Source: Oscillibacter sp. 1-3
GTDB lineage: Bacteria; Bacillota; Clostridia; Oscillospirales; Oscillospiraceae
DNA: 64,000 nucleotides
NCBI RefSeq assembly: GCF_000403435.2
Contig: NZ_KE159707.1
Span: 126,274 to 190,273 of the forward strand
Direction of reading: 5' to 3'
Numbering within the stretch: the stretch's first letter is position 1; each line of letters begins with the position of its first letter. Positions 48,697-56,812 of this stretch are shown piece after piece. The notes beneath the pieces are model-generated. The model saw nothing but the letters and a program-made list of their open reading frames with translations. It was not told the DNA's origin and made no database searches. The position numbers and the translations under genes were made by a program.

Positions 48697-48746
48697 ATAC
48701 CTAGCATCTCTATGTCTATTATACATAGCGATACAAGGTATGTCAA
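48697..48746 (-). promoter_or_regulatory. PadR operon promoter with nested inverted repeats
   Basis: Minus-strand TTGACA (48746-48741) and TATAAT (48723-48718) are 17 bp apart. An inner repeat CTATGT-N7-ACATAG (48710-48728) covers the -10, and an outer pair ATACCT/AGGTAT (48697-48702, 48736-48741) reaches the -35. Confidence 0.75.
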
Positions 48747-48847
48747 GAAAAATGTGGGGACAAGTCTCTGTCTCCGTCCGCCTGCCGGTGCCTGGGCGCT
48801 CCCGGCGGGACCAACGGGCCAGAGGCCTGTCCCTACGATTTTTTGCG

Positions 48848-49723
48848 TTATTCAAGCTCCAGCATCGCCCGGCCGTAATCGCTGAGATAGGGGGCCAGGA
48901 GGTCATAGGACAGGCGGAATCCCTGGGGGCCGGCGGCGTAGGCCGCCAGCTCGTAGGGGGAGAATGCCACGGTCATGCCCTCTTCGTCAAAGCTGACGGC
49001 GTAGCTGCTCCACCCCGCGGCAATCTCCTCGTAATTCTCCCAGAACATCTCCTCCGCCTTCAGGTCATATTCCGCCGCCCTCTCGCGGATCTGGCGGACA
49101 ATCTCCTCCCACACCGCTTGGGAGAAGATCTCTCCGTCCTCCGCCAGCTGCTCCGGGGCGAAGAACTCCCCGGTCTCCAGGTCGAAGTTCCAGGCCATCA
49201 GCACAGTGTTGGGGTGGGCGCCGCCGGTGTAGCTGTAGTAGTTCCCCGCCACGCTGACCAGCCGCTCCGTCCGGTAGGTCTCACTGGTCATCTCCGTAAA
49301 AAAGGCATGGCCCCAGTCGATGCCGCTCTCCTGCCGCCAGACACGCTCCTCCCGCGCCATATTCACCAGCTCCTGGAACCCCTCGTCCAGCGTCCAGGAC
49401 GCGAATTGGGCATTGAAGGTCGCCGCCGCCGCCAGAGCCCGGGCCTCGGCCTCCGTCTCCGCGGTCTCAATGGCGGCACCGCCGGCCCGGCAGGCGGTCA
49501 GCTCCGGCATGTAAACGCGGTACGTTGCCAGAAGGGTGCCGTCCTCGTCCACGGCGCTGTCCTCCCGCTCCACCATCTCCACGGTGTACCCGCAGGGCTC
49601 CTCCTCCGGCGCGGGCGCCGCCGCCGGGGGCGGGGCGTTCTCAGCGGGTTCCCGGCCCGCCGGGGCGGCGGTACAGCCTGCCAGCAGACAGAAGATCAAC
49701 AGCAGAATACTCCATTTTTTCAT
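48848..49723 (-). CDS. Lipoprotein with DUF4163/DUF3298 (RsiV-like) domain
   Basis: The 291-residue protein has a signal peptide with lipobox LLAGCT (Cys17), a Pro/Ala/Glu-rich linker, and a DUF4163-DUF3298 module marked by SYTGGAHPNTVLMAWNFDLETGEFF and FSPYELAAYAAGP. These domains occur in the extracytoplasmic part of anti-sigma factor RsiV, which binds lysozyme. Here the protein is tethered by lipid and no sigma gene is adjacent, so an envelope or lysozyme-binding role is only possible. A family-3 repeat lies directly upstream. Confidence 0.82.
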   Translation of the reverse strand: MKKWSILLLIFCLLAGCTAAPAGREPAENAPPPAAAPAPEEEPCGYTVEMVEREDSAVDEDGTLLATYRVYMPELTACRAGGAAIETAETEAEARALAAAATFNAQFASWTLDEGFQELVNMAREERVWRQESGIDWGHAFFTEMTSETYRTERLVSVAGNYYSYTGGAHPNTVLMAWNFDLETGEFFAPEQLAEDGEIFSQAVWEEIVRQIRERAAEYDLKAEEMFWENYEEIAAGWSSYAVSFDEEGMTVAFSPYELAAYAAGPQGFRLSYDLLAPYLSDYGRAMLELE

Positions 49724-49744
49724 TGGTCATTCCCCTTTCCGAGG

Positions 49745-49938
49745 TATAGTCAACACACTTGAAAAGAATCAGAATGATTCTTTTCAGCCCGGCGGCAGTA
49801 AAACTGCCGCCGGAGACCGTGTAAACGGTCGTGTGTTTGACTTCATGGGTGAAGCACACGGACAAAGCCCGTCCAGCGGGCCAAAGACCCGCTGGTTGAA
49901 CATCCGCAATTTGCGGATGTTCAAGTGCTTCAGCTATA
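49745..49938 (+). repeat. Multi-hairpin dispersed element (family 3), 194-bp copy
   Basis: The element starts TATAGTCAACACACTTGAAAAG and ends with the near-complement of it. Six hairpins follow each other: GAAAAGAATCA/TGATTCTTTTC, GGCGGCAGT/ACTGCCGCC, ACCG/CGGT, ACGG/CCGT, AGCGGG/CCCGCT and GAACATCCGCAA/TTGCGGATGTTC. The tmcAL stop codon begins one base after it. Confidence 0.8.
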
Positions 49939-51150
49939 TCAGATCATTACAGGCCCCTCCAGCCAGAGACTGCCGCCGCCGGCGGCGGAGAGGTCCGTAT
50001 AGGCCAGGGCGTACAGGTCCGCCGCCCGTGCCTCCAGGGCGAAGAGCTCCCGGGCCTCCTTTCCCAGCCGGTTCACAGCGGCGGGCTTGGTGAGGATGGG
50101 GACGGAGGCCGTCTTCCGCATCCGGGCCAGCAGGGCGCGGCCCGTCTCATTGGCCGCCAGCACCCGCAGGTAGGGCACGGTCTCCAAAAACTCCCCCGGC
50201 CGCAGGCCCAGGTAGGCCCACAGGGCCATTCGCCGCAGGCGTGCGTAGGGATACCGCTTCGTCTTGGCCGCCGCCAGCAGCGCCTCCACCGACACGGCGG
50301 CGCGGCCTGCGCCGTACAGCCGCCGGTACAGTCCCTCCCGGCCCTGGTCCAGGGCGGCGAAGTCCGCCTCCTCCATGGACCGCAGCCGGGCCAGGACGGC
50401 CCGCTCACAGTTCTCCAGAAACACCGGAGCCCGGCCCGCGGCCTCCTCCGCCTCGTAGGCCTCCGCCATGGCGGGGGCCATGCGGCCCAGGGCCTCCTCC
50501 CGCCGCCCCTGCCGCAGCAGCGCCCGGATGGCGGCGGCGGAGGCGTTCTGATCCGGCGGTGTGCCCTCCTGGTCGTGGGCGGCCCCCCGGCGGGGAACCG
50601 TCAGCACCTCCAGGGAGGCGTTGCGGCGCAGGAGAGCCTTGCAGTACTCCACTCCCAGGGTGTTGTTGGGCTGGGCCAGCAGAGCCGCCTCCTCCGGGGA
50701 GGTCAGCCGTCCCGCCGCCCGCTGGCGGGCGGCTGCGAAGGAGTCCCCCTGCCGGAGCTCCGCTTTCAACAGGGCGGGGAATTCCTCCGACAGCAATGCC
50801 GCAGCCAGGCGCATCAGGGCCGCCCCGTCGCCGCACTCGCTGCCGAAGGCCAGGGTATCCGCCACGCCGGCGCCCAGCAGGACCTGGACGCCTCCGGCGG
50901 CGAACCGCTCCGCCGGGGCCGCCGCCCAGGGCAGGGGCAGCTCCAGCACCAGGTCCGCCCCGCTGCGGACGGCGGCCATGGCCCGGGCCTGCCGCCGGAG
51001 GACGGCGAAGTCCCCCCTCTGGACGAAATCCCCGCTCATGGCGCAGACCACGGCGGTGTCCTGCCCCAGCAGGCGGCGGACCTCCCGCAGGAGGTGGACA
51101 TGGCCCATGTGCAGGGGGTTGTACTCCGTAATGATACCAGTTACCCGCAG
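49939..51150 (-). CDS. tmcAL: tRNA(Met) cytidine acetate ligase TmcAL
   Basis: The roughly 403-residue enzyme acetylates C34 of elongator tRNA-Met using acetate and ATP. It has the nucleotidyltransferase start VTGIITEYNPLHMGHVHLL (HxGH-type), AMSGDFVQRGDFAVL, LPWAAAPAERFAAGGV and NNTLGVEYCKALLR. The best start is CTG 51150: AGGTGA lies 5 bp before it and family alignment begins there (LRVTGII against MKVTGII). GTG 51159 is an alternative without a ribosome site. It lies divergent to ackA, which is apt because both use acetate. Confidence 0.88.
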   Translation of the reverse strand: MRVTGIITEYNPLHMGHVHLLREVRRLLGQDTAVVCAMSGDFVQRGDFAVLRRQARAMAAVRSGADLVLELPLPWAAAPAERFAAGGVQVLLGAGVADTLAFGSECGDGAALMRLAAALLSEEFPALLKAELRQGDSFAAARQRAAGRLTSPEEAALLAQPNNTLGVEYCKALLRRNASLEVLTVPRRGAAHDQEGTPPDQNASAAAIRALLRQGRREEALGRMAPAMAEAYEAEEAAGRAPVFLENCERAVLARLRSMEEADFAALDQGREGLYRRLYGAGRAAVSVEALLAAAKTKRYPYARLRRMALWAYLGLRPGEFLETVPYLRVLAANETGRALLARMRKTASVPILTKPAAVNRLGKEARELFALEARAADLYALAYTDLSAAGGGSLWLEGPVMI

Positions 51151-51203
51151 AAAAATCACCTCAAAACGATGACAAAAAAATGACAGTTCGGTAAAAATAG
51201 AGG

Positions 51204-51231
51204 TTGTAACTGAAAAAAAACCTGCTATAAT
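51204..51231 (+). promoter_or_regulatory. ackA promoter
   Basis: TTGTAA (51204-51209) and TATAAT (51226-51231) are 16 bp apart, giving a leader of about 125 bases before ackA. A second AT-rich stretch (51237-51256) could hold another start. Confidence 0.6.
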
Positions 51232-51362
51232 AAAGTCGTATATATGTGTATTATACCAAATGCGGAAGATCCTGCAAGTATTTTTGGAAGCTCCGAATAA
51301 ATCCCCGCACGCGGATTGAATCAGAGCTTCCACAAAAAAGATCAAAAGGGAGTCGAGGAACA

Positions 51363-52568
51363 ATGAACATTCTGGTAATCAACGCGGGCAGCTCTTCTCT
51401 GAAATATCAGCTGCTGAATCCGGAGACCGGCGACCTGCTGGCCAAGGGCCTGTGCGAGCGCATCGGCATCGACGGCAAGTTTACTTACAAGCCCCAGGTG
51501 GAGGGCAAAGCGGCCCTGGACGCCGTGGATGTGGCCATGCCCACCCACTCCGAGGCCATTCAGGCCGTGCTGGACGCCCTGGTGGACGGCAAAAACGGCG
51601 TGGTGAGCTCCATGAAGGAGATCGAGGCCGTGGGACACCGGGTGGTCCACGGCGGCGAGGCGTTCAACAAGTCCGTGCTCATCACCGACGAGGTGCTCAA
51701 AGCCATTGAGGACTGCATCCCCCTGGCCCCTCTCCACAACCCCGCCAACCTCACCGGCATCCGCGCCTGCCAGAAGGTAATGCCCGGCGTGCCCATGGTG
51801 GCCGTGTTCGACACCGCCTTCCACCAGACCATGCCTCCCAAGGCCTATATGTACGCCCTGCCCTACGCCTACTATGAGCAGGACAAGGTCCGCCGCTACG
51901 GCTTCCACGGCACCAGCCACAAGTACGTGGCGGGCCGGGCCGCCGCCATGCTGGGCAAGGCCCCCGAGGAGGTCAAGCTGATCTCCTGCCACCTGGGCAA
52001 CGGCTCCTCCATCGCCGCGGTGGACGGCGGCAAGTCCGTGGACACCTCCATGGGCTTCACCCCCCTGGCGGGCCTGCCCATGGGCACCCGCTCCGGCGAC
52101 CTGGACGCCGGCATTCTGCAGTACGTGATGAACAAGCACGGCCTGAGCATTGACGAGATGCTGAACGTGCTGAACAAGAAGTCCGGCGTGGAGGGTCTGA
52201 GCTGCGTCAGCTCCGACTTCCGGGACCTGGAGAACGCCGCCGCCAAGGGGGACAAAAAGGCGGAGCTGGCCCAGGAGAAGTTCGCCTATGAGGTAAAGAA
52301 GTACGTGGGCGCTTACGCCGCCGCCATGGGCGGGGTGGACGCCGTCATCTTCACCGCCGGCGTGGGCGAGAACGACAAGGCCATCCGCCGCATGGTCTGC
52401 CAGGGGCTGGAGTACATGGGCGTGGAGCTGGATGAGGCCGCCAACGACGTGCGGGGCAAGGAGACGGTGATCTCCGCCGCCGCTTCCAAGGTGAAGGTTC
52501 TGCTGATCCCCACCAACGAGGAACTGATGATCGCCATGGACACCGCCTCCATTGTGTCCGGCAAGTAA
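51363..52568 (+). CDS. ackA: Acetate kinase
   Basis: The 401-residue enzyme interconverts acetyl phosphate and acetate with ADP/ATP, yielding ATP in fermentation. It has NAGSSSLKY at the N-terminus, the second signature GFHGTSHKYVAGRAA, GLPMGTRSGDLD and FTAGVGEND. ATG 51363 follows AAGGGAG; the longer frame covers the promoter. No pta gene is adjacent. Codon use is strongly biased and uniform, in keeping with high expression. Confidence 0.96.
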   Translation: MNILVINAGSSSLKYQLLNPETGDLLAKGLCERIGIDGKFTYKPQVEGKAALDAVDVAMPTHSEAIQAVLDALVDGKNGVVSSMKEIEAVGHRVVHGGEAFNKSVLITDEVLKAIEDCIPLAPLHNPANLTGIRACQKVMPGVPMVAVFDTAFHQTMPPKAYMYALPYAYYEQDKVRRYGFHGTSHKYVAGRAAAMLGKAPEEVKLISCHLGNGSSIAAVDGGKSVDTSMGFTPLAGLPMGTRSGDLDAGILQYVMNKHGLSIDEMLNVLNKKSGVEGLSCVSSDFRDLENAAAKGDKKAELAQEKFAYEVKKYVGAYAAAMGGVDAVIFTAGVGENDKAIRRMVCQGLEYMGVELDEAANDVRGKETVISAAASKVKVLLIPTNEELMIAMDTASIVSGK

Positions 52569-52595
52569 GCGGCCAAAAAACGAATAGACGCGTCA

Positions 52596-52628
52596 CAGCG
52601 GCGGCAGGGAGTTTCCCTGCCGCCGCTG
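52596..52628 (+). terminator. ackA terminator
   Basis: A perfect 14-bp stem (52596-52609 with 52615-52628) with a 5-base loop lies 28 bp after the stop. Confidence 0.75.
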
Positions 52629-52658
52629 CCTGGTTTCTATGATGCGCCGCGGCTCACG

Positions 52659-53657
52659 TCACTTCCGTGTGATGTGCTCCGCCATAAAGATCAGGACATC
52701 CCTGTCCAGGTGGCCCTGGAGGAGGAAATTGATCTTCGTCTCCGGGTCCGTCCAGAGGAGGGCGCTGAAGGTGGAGCCCCCCAGTGTCGAGGTGGTCTCA
52801 CTGTCTTCCGTCTTCGTCACAACTGTGAGGGCCTGTGTCTTCTCCTGCCAGAACCGCCCCTCCGAGCCGTTCATCTTCACCGTCTCCGCCGTGCCGGTCC
52901 CGCCGGCGTGCAGAGGCAGGGAGCTGTACGTCCAGGTGAAACCGCCGGCCCCCTCCACAGTCCACTGCTCCTTCACCACCTCCGGCAGGGCATCGCGGGA
53001 AAAGAGGCTGGCGCCGGCGGGTAAGGCGGTGAGCGCGTACTCCGGCAGGGGCTCCGATTTGACCTCCGCCACGCTCTCGGCGATCTTCTCCATTGCGGCC
53101 TGATCCAGACTGCCGGACAGCCAGAAGAGATTACCCTGTTTGTTCTCCCAGACCAGGTCGTTGGTCAGATACCCGTGGGCGGGAACTCCCTGGTAGAAAT
53201 CCGCGTCACAGCCTTGGATCTTGGTCTTGTGCAGGATGCTGTCGCCGCTCACAGCGGCCCCGGCCGCGGCGCCGAGACTTCCGGTGGGACGGAGGAAACA
53301 GGAGAAGTTCAGCCGGTCCCCGCCGTTCTCATAGCTCCAGTCGGCCTTCACCTCCCCCTTCTGCGGGACCCCGCCGGTGGAGGCGCTGCTGAGGGCGTAG
53401 CCCTCCGGCAGCCAGGAGGGACGGAAGGCGGGGGGCTGCTCTCCCTCCGGGACCTTGGCGGGAGCGGGGCCGGTGTAATAGAGATCGCCCTCCAGATACT
53501 CCCGCTGCCAGGTGCGGCCCGGCACGGTCTTGGAGACCTGGGACGCCGTCTTGCCCGTCTCGTCCGCCGCTTTTTTTCCGGCGGGGGCCGCCAGAGCGGT
53601 GGTACAGAGGCTCAGCGCCAGCGCCGCCGTAGTGAGCCCTGCCAGGATGGATGTCAT
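52659..53657 (-). CDS. Secreted DUF4367-like protein
   Basis: This 332-residue protein has a signal peptide (residues 1-23, cleavage near ALAA). It resembles DUF4367 sensor-like domains: RPSWLPEGYALSSASTGG, then LVWENKQGNLFWLSGSLDQAAMEKIAESV, with a second related stretch FSALLWTDPETKINFLLQGHLDRDVLIFMAEHI. Such domains occur in extracytoplasmic parts of anti-sigma and stress proteins. No recognisable ribosome site precedes ATG 53657, which weakens start confidence. No partner gene is adjacent. Confidence 0.72.
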   Translation of the reverse strand: MTSILAGLTTAALALSLCTTALAAPAGKKAADETGKTASQVSKTVPGRTWQREYLEGDLYYTGPAPAKVPEGEQPPAFRPSWLPEGYALSSASTGGVPQKGEVKADWSYENGGDRLNFSCFLRPTGSLGAAAGAAVSGDSILHKTKIQGCDADFYQGVPAHGYLTNDLVWENKQGNLFWLSGSLDQAAMEKIAESVAEVKSEPLPEYALTALPAGASLFSRDALPEVVKEQWTVEGAGGFTWTYSSLPLHAGGTGTAETVKMNGSEGRFWQEKTQALTVVTKTEDSETTSTLGGSTFSALLWTDPETKINFLLQGHLDRDVLIFMAEHITRK

Positions 53658-53958
53658 GGTTTTTTCATAGTATTCTTTCTTTTCCGGCGGAGAGGAGAGC
53701 TCTCCCGCCGTTCGAAAAAAATTTTTCCATCATACCACAGACCGGCCCGGAACACAAAACCGCTCTCCCTCTCCTGCACCGCCGGCGGCACCCTCTATAT
53801 AAAATGTCCAAATCCACAGCATAAGCGCCCCCTCCCAGCCGCAGGGAGAGGGGCCGCCGTCTTTCGTTAGACCTCTTGTGAAATTGATTTTGCTGTAGTT
53901 TTTTGCGTCCAAAACAGGGATGTTTGACTGCCGATTCGCTTGGTTTTATCTGCCCGTT
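53658..53958. other. Gene-free stretch before the 164-bp element
   Basis: Nothing supported is seen between the DUF4367-like gene and the repeat at 53959. Short open frames here lack ribosome sites. Confidence 0.4.
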
Positions 53959-54122
53959 TAGCCCATGTTTGAAAATGTCAAAACGCCCAAGCGACGGATC
54001 TTTTTCCGCCGTTCCGCGTTGATTTTCCTTGCAATACACAAAGTATGGCGTCGTCAAATCGCCTTGACCGGCAAAAAAATCTCTCGCCGCTGCACATTTT
54101 GCCATTTATCAAACAAGGCCTA
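53959..54122. repeat. 164-bp dispersed palindromic element, full copy 3
   Basis: It runs from TAGCCCATGTTTGAAAATG to ATTTATCAAACAAGGCCTA and is exactly as long as copies 1 and 2. Its left end has decayed and its centre is the most diverged, so it is the oldest of the three. Confidence 0.75.
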
Positions 54123-54154
54123 TTCAGAACTTTTTATTTTCGCAAGAGGTCTAT

Positions 54155-54682
54155 TCACTCCAGTCTCTTCTCCAGGCACACCAGCCCCACGCCGGGGATG
54201 CCGTTGAACTCACAGGGGACAATCCCCGCCTCCCGGTAGCCCAGGCGGGCGTACAGCGCCCGGGCGGCTGCGTTTTTCTCGTTGGTGTCCATCCGCAGAA
54301 AAGGGCACCCCCGCTCCCAGGCGTAGTCCTCGTAGAACGCCACAAAGGCGGCGCCCCGGCCCCCGCCCTGATAGAGCGGGTCCACCACCAGGGTGTGCAG
54401 CACCATCACCCGCTCCGCCGGGGCCTGCCACCGCCAGGGAACCCGGGTGTACACCGGCACCTGCGTCCGGTTGATCCGGGCGGCGGCGGTGAGAACGCCG
54501 CCCTCCGTCATCACGAACAGCTCCCCCGCCTCCAGGGCCTCCAGAGCGGTGGACTCCGTCGGGTACACCCCCCGGACCCAGCCCACGCTGGCCCGGCCCG
54601 CCTCCTCCTCCGTCAGAATGCGGTCATAGACGGCCCCGATCTCCAAAATGTCCTCCCGGGTCCCTCTCCGGATTTCTCTCAT
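54155..54682 (-). CDS. GNAT-family N-acetyltransferase
   Basis: The 175-residue enzyme has the GNAT acetyl-CoA loop (VMVLHTLVVDPLYQGGGRGAAFVAF) and the late strand TNEKNAAARALYARLGYREAG. The substrate is unknown. It overlaps the acetyltransferase gene before it by four bases, so the two are co-translated. Both are 175 residues long but only distantly alike. Confidence 0.85.
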   Translation of the reverse strand: MREIRRGTREDILEIGAVYDRILTEEEAGRASVGWVRGVYPTESTALEALEAGELFVMTEGGVLTAAARINRTQVPVYTRVPWRWQAPAERVMVLHTLVVDPLYQGGGRGAAFVAFYEDYAWERGCPFLRMDTNEKNAAARALYARLGYREAGIVPCEFNGIPGVGLVCLEKRLE

Positions 54683-55206
54683 GGCGTCTCCTCCCTGTCA
54701 CGGCGGACCACATAGCGGTAGTGGGGCATGTCCACCCCCCGGTAACGCTTTGTCCAGCTGTCCCGGCGCTCCATCCCGATCCGCAGCGCCACCCGCTGGG
54801 AGGCCGTGTTGGTATCCCGGATGATGGAGCACACCTCGCCGGCCCCCAGGGTCTCAAAGGCATACTGCCTGCAGGCCTCCGCGGCCTCCGCCGCGTACCC
54901 CCGGCGCCAGTACGCCCGGCAGAGGAGATAGCCGATCTCCAGGACCTCCGTATCCCGCCAGGGCTGCATGGTCAGCCCGCACTGGCCGATCAGTGCGCCC
55001 GTCTCCTTTTCAATGACGGCCCACAGGCCGAAGCCCCACATCCGATAGCGCCGGATCTGCCGGTCCAGCCATGCGTGGGCCTCCCCGTCGCTGAAAGCCC
55101 CTTCGTAGGCATACATGACCTCCGGGTCCTTCAGCATCCGGCACAGGGCGTCAAAGTCGCCCTGGTTCAGCTCCCGCAGATACAGCCGCTCCGTCTCCAG
55201 GATCAT
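54679..55206 (-). CDS. RimJ/RimL-type GNAT acetyltransferase
   Basis: This 175-residue enzyme begins MILETERLYLRELNQGDFDAL, the hallmark of RimJ/RimL-like acetyltransferases, and has EIGYLLCRAYWRRGYAAEAAEA as the acetyl-CoA site and RDTNTASQRVALRIGM. It may acetylate a ribosomal protein or a small molecule. ATG 55206 follows AGGAGG; the long frame reaching 56478 is a shadow of the DUF4397 gene. Confidence 0.87.
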   Translation of the reverse strand: MILETERLYLRELNQGDFDALCRMLKDPEVMYAYEGAFSDGEAHAWLDRQIRRYRMWGFGLWAVIEKETGALIGQCGLTMQPWRDTEVLEIGYLLCRAYWRRGYAAEAAEACRQYAFETLGAGEVCSIIRDTNTASQRVALRIGMERRDSWTKRYRGVDMPHYRYVVRRDREETP

Positions 55207-55304
55207 ACTCCGCCTCCTGTCACAGCTTCTTACATATATTTTACCACCCCCGGCCCCCGGGCGCAAGAGCGAAACCACCGGGGGCACAGCCGCGGCCGCC
55301 GCCG

Positions 55305-55358
55305 CATAAAATGGCTCAGCACCATCTGAAAGGAGGAGGCCGGAACCATCGTTCCGGC
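55305..55358 (+). promoter_or_regulatory. Possible sporulation-type -10 and hairpin between Shine-Dalgarno and start
   Basis: CATAAAAT (55305-55312) fits the CATAnnnT -10 of SigE/SigK-type promoters. AAAGGAGGAGG (55328-55338) is an excellent ribosome site but lies about 30 bases before ATG 55369. A perfect hairpin GCCGGAAC-CATC-GTTCCGGC (about 55339-55358) fills the gap and would bring the two closer. Confidence 0.35.
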
Positions 55359-55368
55359 TTGCGATACT

Positions 55369-56445
55369 ATGGATCGTAACGGTTATAACAGCTACATCCC
55401 TCAGACGCGGCAGACGGCCCGAAGCATGGCCGCCGAGCCTGTGGTCCCCCTGCCCAACGTGGGTGAGGGCGGGCCCGTCTACTCCGGCGGCGCCGAGCCC
55501 GTCGTTCCCCTGCCAAACCCCGGTGAGGGCGGCCCCGTTTACCCCGGCAATATGGACACCGATGTCACGGACCCCGGCCAGGTGCCTGTGACGCCCCTGC
55601 CCAATCCCGGCGAGGGCGGCCCTGTCTACCCCGGCAATGGCGGCAGCGGCATCGTGGAGCCCGTCATCCCTCTGCCCAATCCCGGCGAGGGCGGCCCCGT
55701 CTATCCCGGCAACAGCGGCGGCAATAACAGCAACTGGGTCTGTCCCAGCGGCTTCTGCGGCGGAGTGACCATCCTGCCGGGCATCATCGGCGCCGTGTGG
55801 CCCAGCGCCTCCAAGGTCCGTTTCCTGAACGCCGCCTACGGCTATCAGGCCTTCCGGATCTTTGTGGGCAACACCAGGGCCGTGAATTTCCTGAACTACG
55901 CCTCCGCCACCAACTACGGCCGGGTGGGCGCCGGCTACCAGACAGTGACCGTCACCGGCACCGACGGCTACATCTACATTCAGAAGACCATGCCCTTCCA
56001 GGCCAACGGCATCACCACCATTGCCATCATCAACACCGCCGGCGGCCTGGATCTGCTCCAGATCACCGACAGCTGCTGCCCGCCCGCCAACGGCTACTCC
56101 AGCTTCCGGGTGGGGAACCTCGCCATCAACACCGGGCCCCTGGACGTGATTATGAGCGACGGCCGGGTGGTCTACGGCGACCTGCGGTACAAGGAGGTGG
56201 GGGCCTTCAAGCGGATCATGCCCGGTACCTACCAGTTCTTCTACGCGGACACGGACCTGGTGCCCATGCCCGCCTCCCTGGACATCGAGACCATGGACTC
56301 CGCGTGGCTGGGCGTCTACCCGCCCCACGAGACCTTCGGCTCTTTGTACCTGAACGTGGTCAGCAACGCCATCTACTCCGTCTATCTGCTCCAGAGCGGC
56401 ACCGGACGGAACAACATTCAGAATCTGATCCTGATGGACCGGTGA
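55369..56445 (+). CDS. DUF4397-domain protein with PNPGEGGPVYPG repeats
   Basis: The 358-residue protein starts with a repetitive region: four copies of a PVVPLPNPGEGGPVYPGN-type unit (residues 22-115), then a Cys-containing link (WVCPSGFCGG). A DUF4397 domain follows (VRFLNAAYGYQAFRIFVGN, TIAIINTAGGLDLLQIT, RVGNLAINTGPLDVIM). There is no N-terminal signal peptide, which is odd for DUF4397, usually a surface domain. A spore-coat or exosporium protein would fit the missing signal, the Pro-Gly repeats and the possible sporulation promoter, but this is inference. The hairpin before the start codon is unusual. Confidence 0.8.
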   Translation: MDRNGYNSYIPQTRQTARSMAAEPVVPLPNVGEGGPVYSGGAEPVVPLPNPGEGGPVYPGNMDTDVTDPGQVPVTPLPNPGEGGPVYPGNGGSGIVEPVIPLPNPGEGGPVYPGNSGGNNSNWVCPSGFCGGVTILPGIIGAVWPSASKVRFLNAAYGYQAFRIFVGNTRAVNFLNYASATNYGRVGAGYQTVTVTGTDGYIYIQKTMPFQANGITTIAIINTAGGLDLLQITDSCCPPANGYSSFRVGNLAINTGPLDVIMSDGRVVYGDLRYKEVGAFKRIMPGTYQFFYADTDLVPMPASLDIETMDSAWLGVYPPHETFGSLYLNVVSNAIYSVYLLQSGTGRNNIQNLILMDR

Positions 56446-56635
56446 TCCGGTCCTCCGGAAACCGCAGGGGAGAGGCATATGCCTCTCCCCTCAGGCTGTC
56501 GAGAAAGTCCCGACGGGCTTTTTCGGCAAGTCTGCTGATGGCTCAATTTTCCAATCACCCGGAGATTGAAAGATCTGTCGCTCCGCTCCGCAAACGTTCG
56601 ATCCCGCGCGAGGCGGGCGCTGTCCTGGCCGCCGG

Positions 56636-56740
56636 AAACCCAGTGTTTTCGGGAAAGCGGGCAGGGACAGAGCCCCGCCCCTGCCAAGCCTCAAACCAAA
56701 ACTGCAGATGATAGAATGTGCGGTTGAACGCCTCCTTTTT
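56636..56740 (+). repeat. Promoter-associated dispersed repeat (family 2), long copy
   Basis: This aligns with 59447-59560 over about 110 bp: AACCCAGTGTTTTCGGGAAA, GGGACAGAGCCCCGCCCCT, AAGCC, then GATGATAGAATGTGCGGTTG. It is followed within 11 bp by the promoter of the SLOG gene. Confidence 0.65.
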
Positions 56741-56750
56741 CAAAAAACTC

Positions 56751-56779
56751 TTTACAAGAAGAAACAAATGTTCTATACT
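56751..56779 (+). promoter_or_regulatory. Promoter of the SLOG-family gene
   Basis: TTTACA (56751-56756) and TATACT (56774-56779) are 17 bp apart, 34 bp before the start. It lies directly after the family-2 repeat. Confidence 0.65.
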
Positions 56780-56812
56780 ACGGGTGAGATCAAACGGAGA
56801 GGAGGCTGTTCT

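Noticed and set aside
49536..50093. Plus-strand frame across the second multi-hairpin repeat
   Set aside because: It covers the lipoprotein and tmcAL genes in antisense and has no ribosome site. It is a consequence of high GC.
54679..56478. Long 599-codon minus-strand frame
   Set aside because: Only its last 175 codons are the RimJ/RimL-type gene. The rest is antisense to the DUF4397 gene and is Gly/Val/His-rich shadow sequence.
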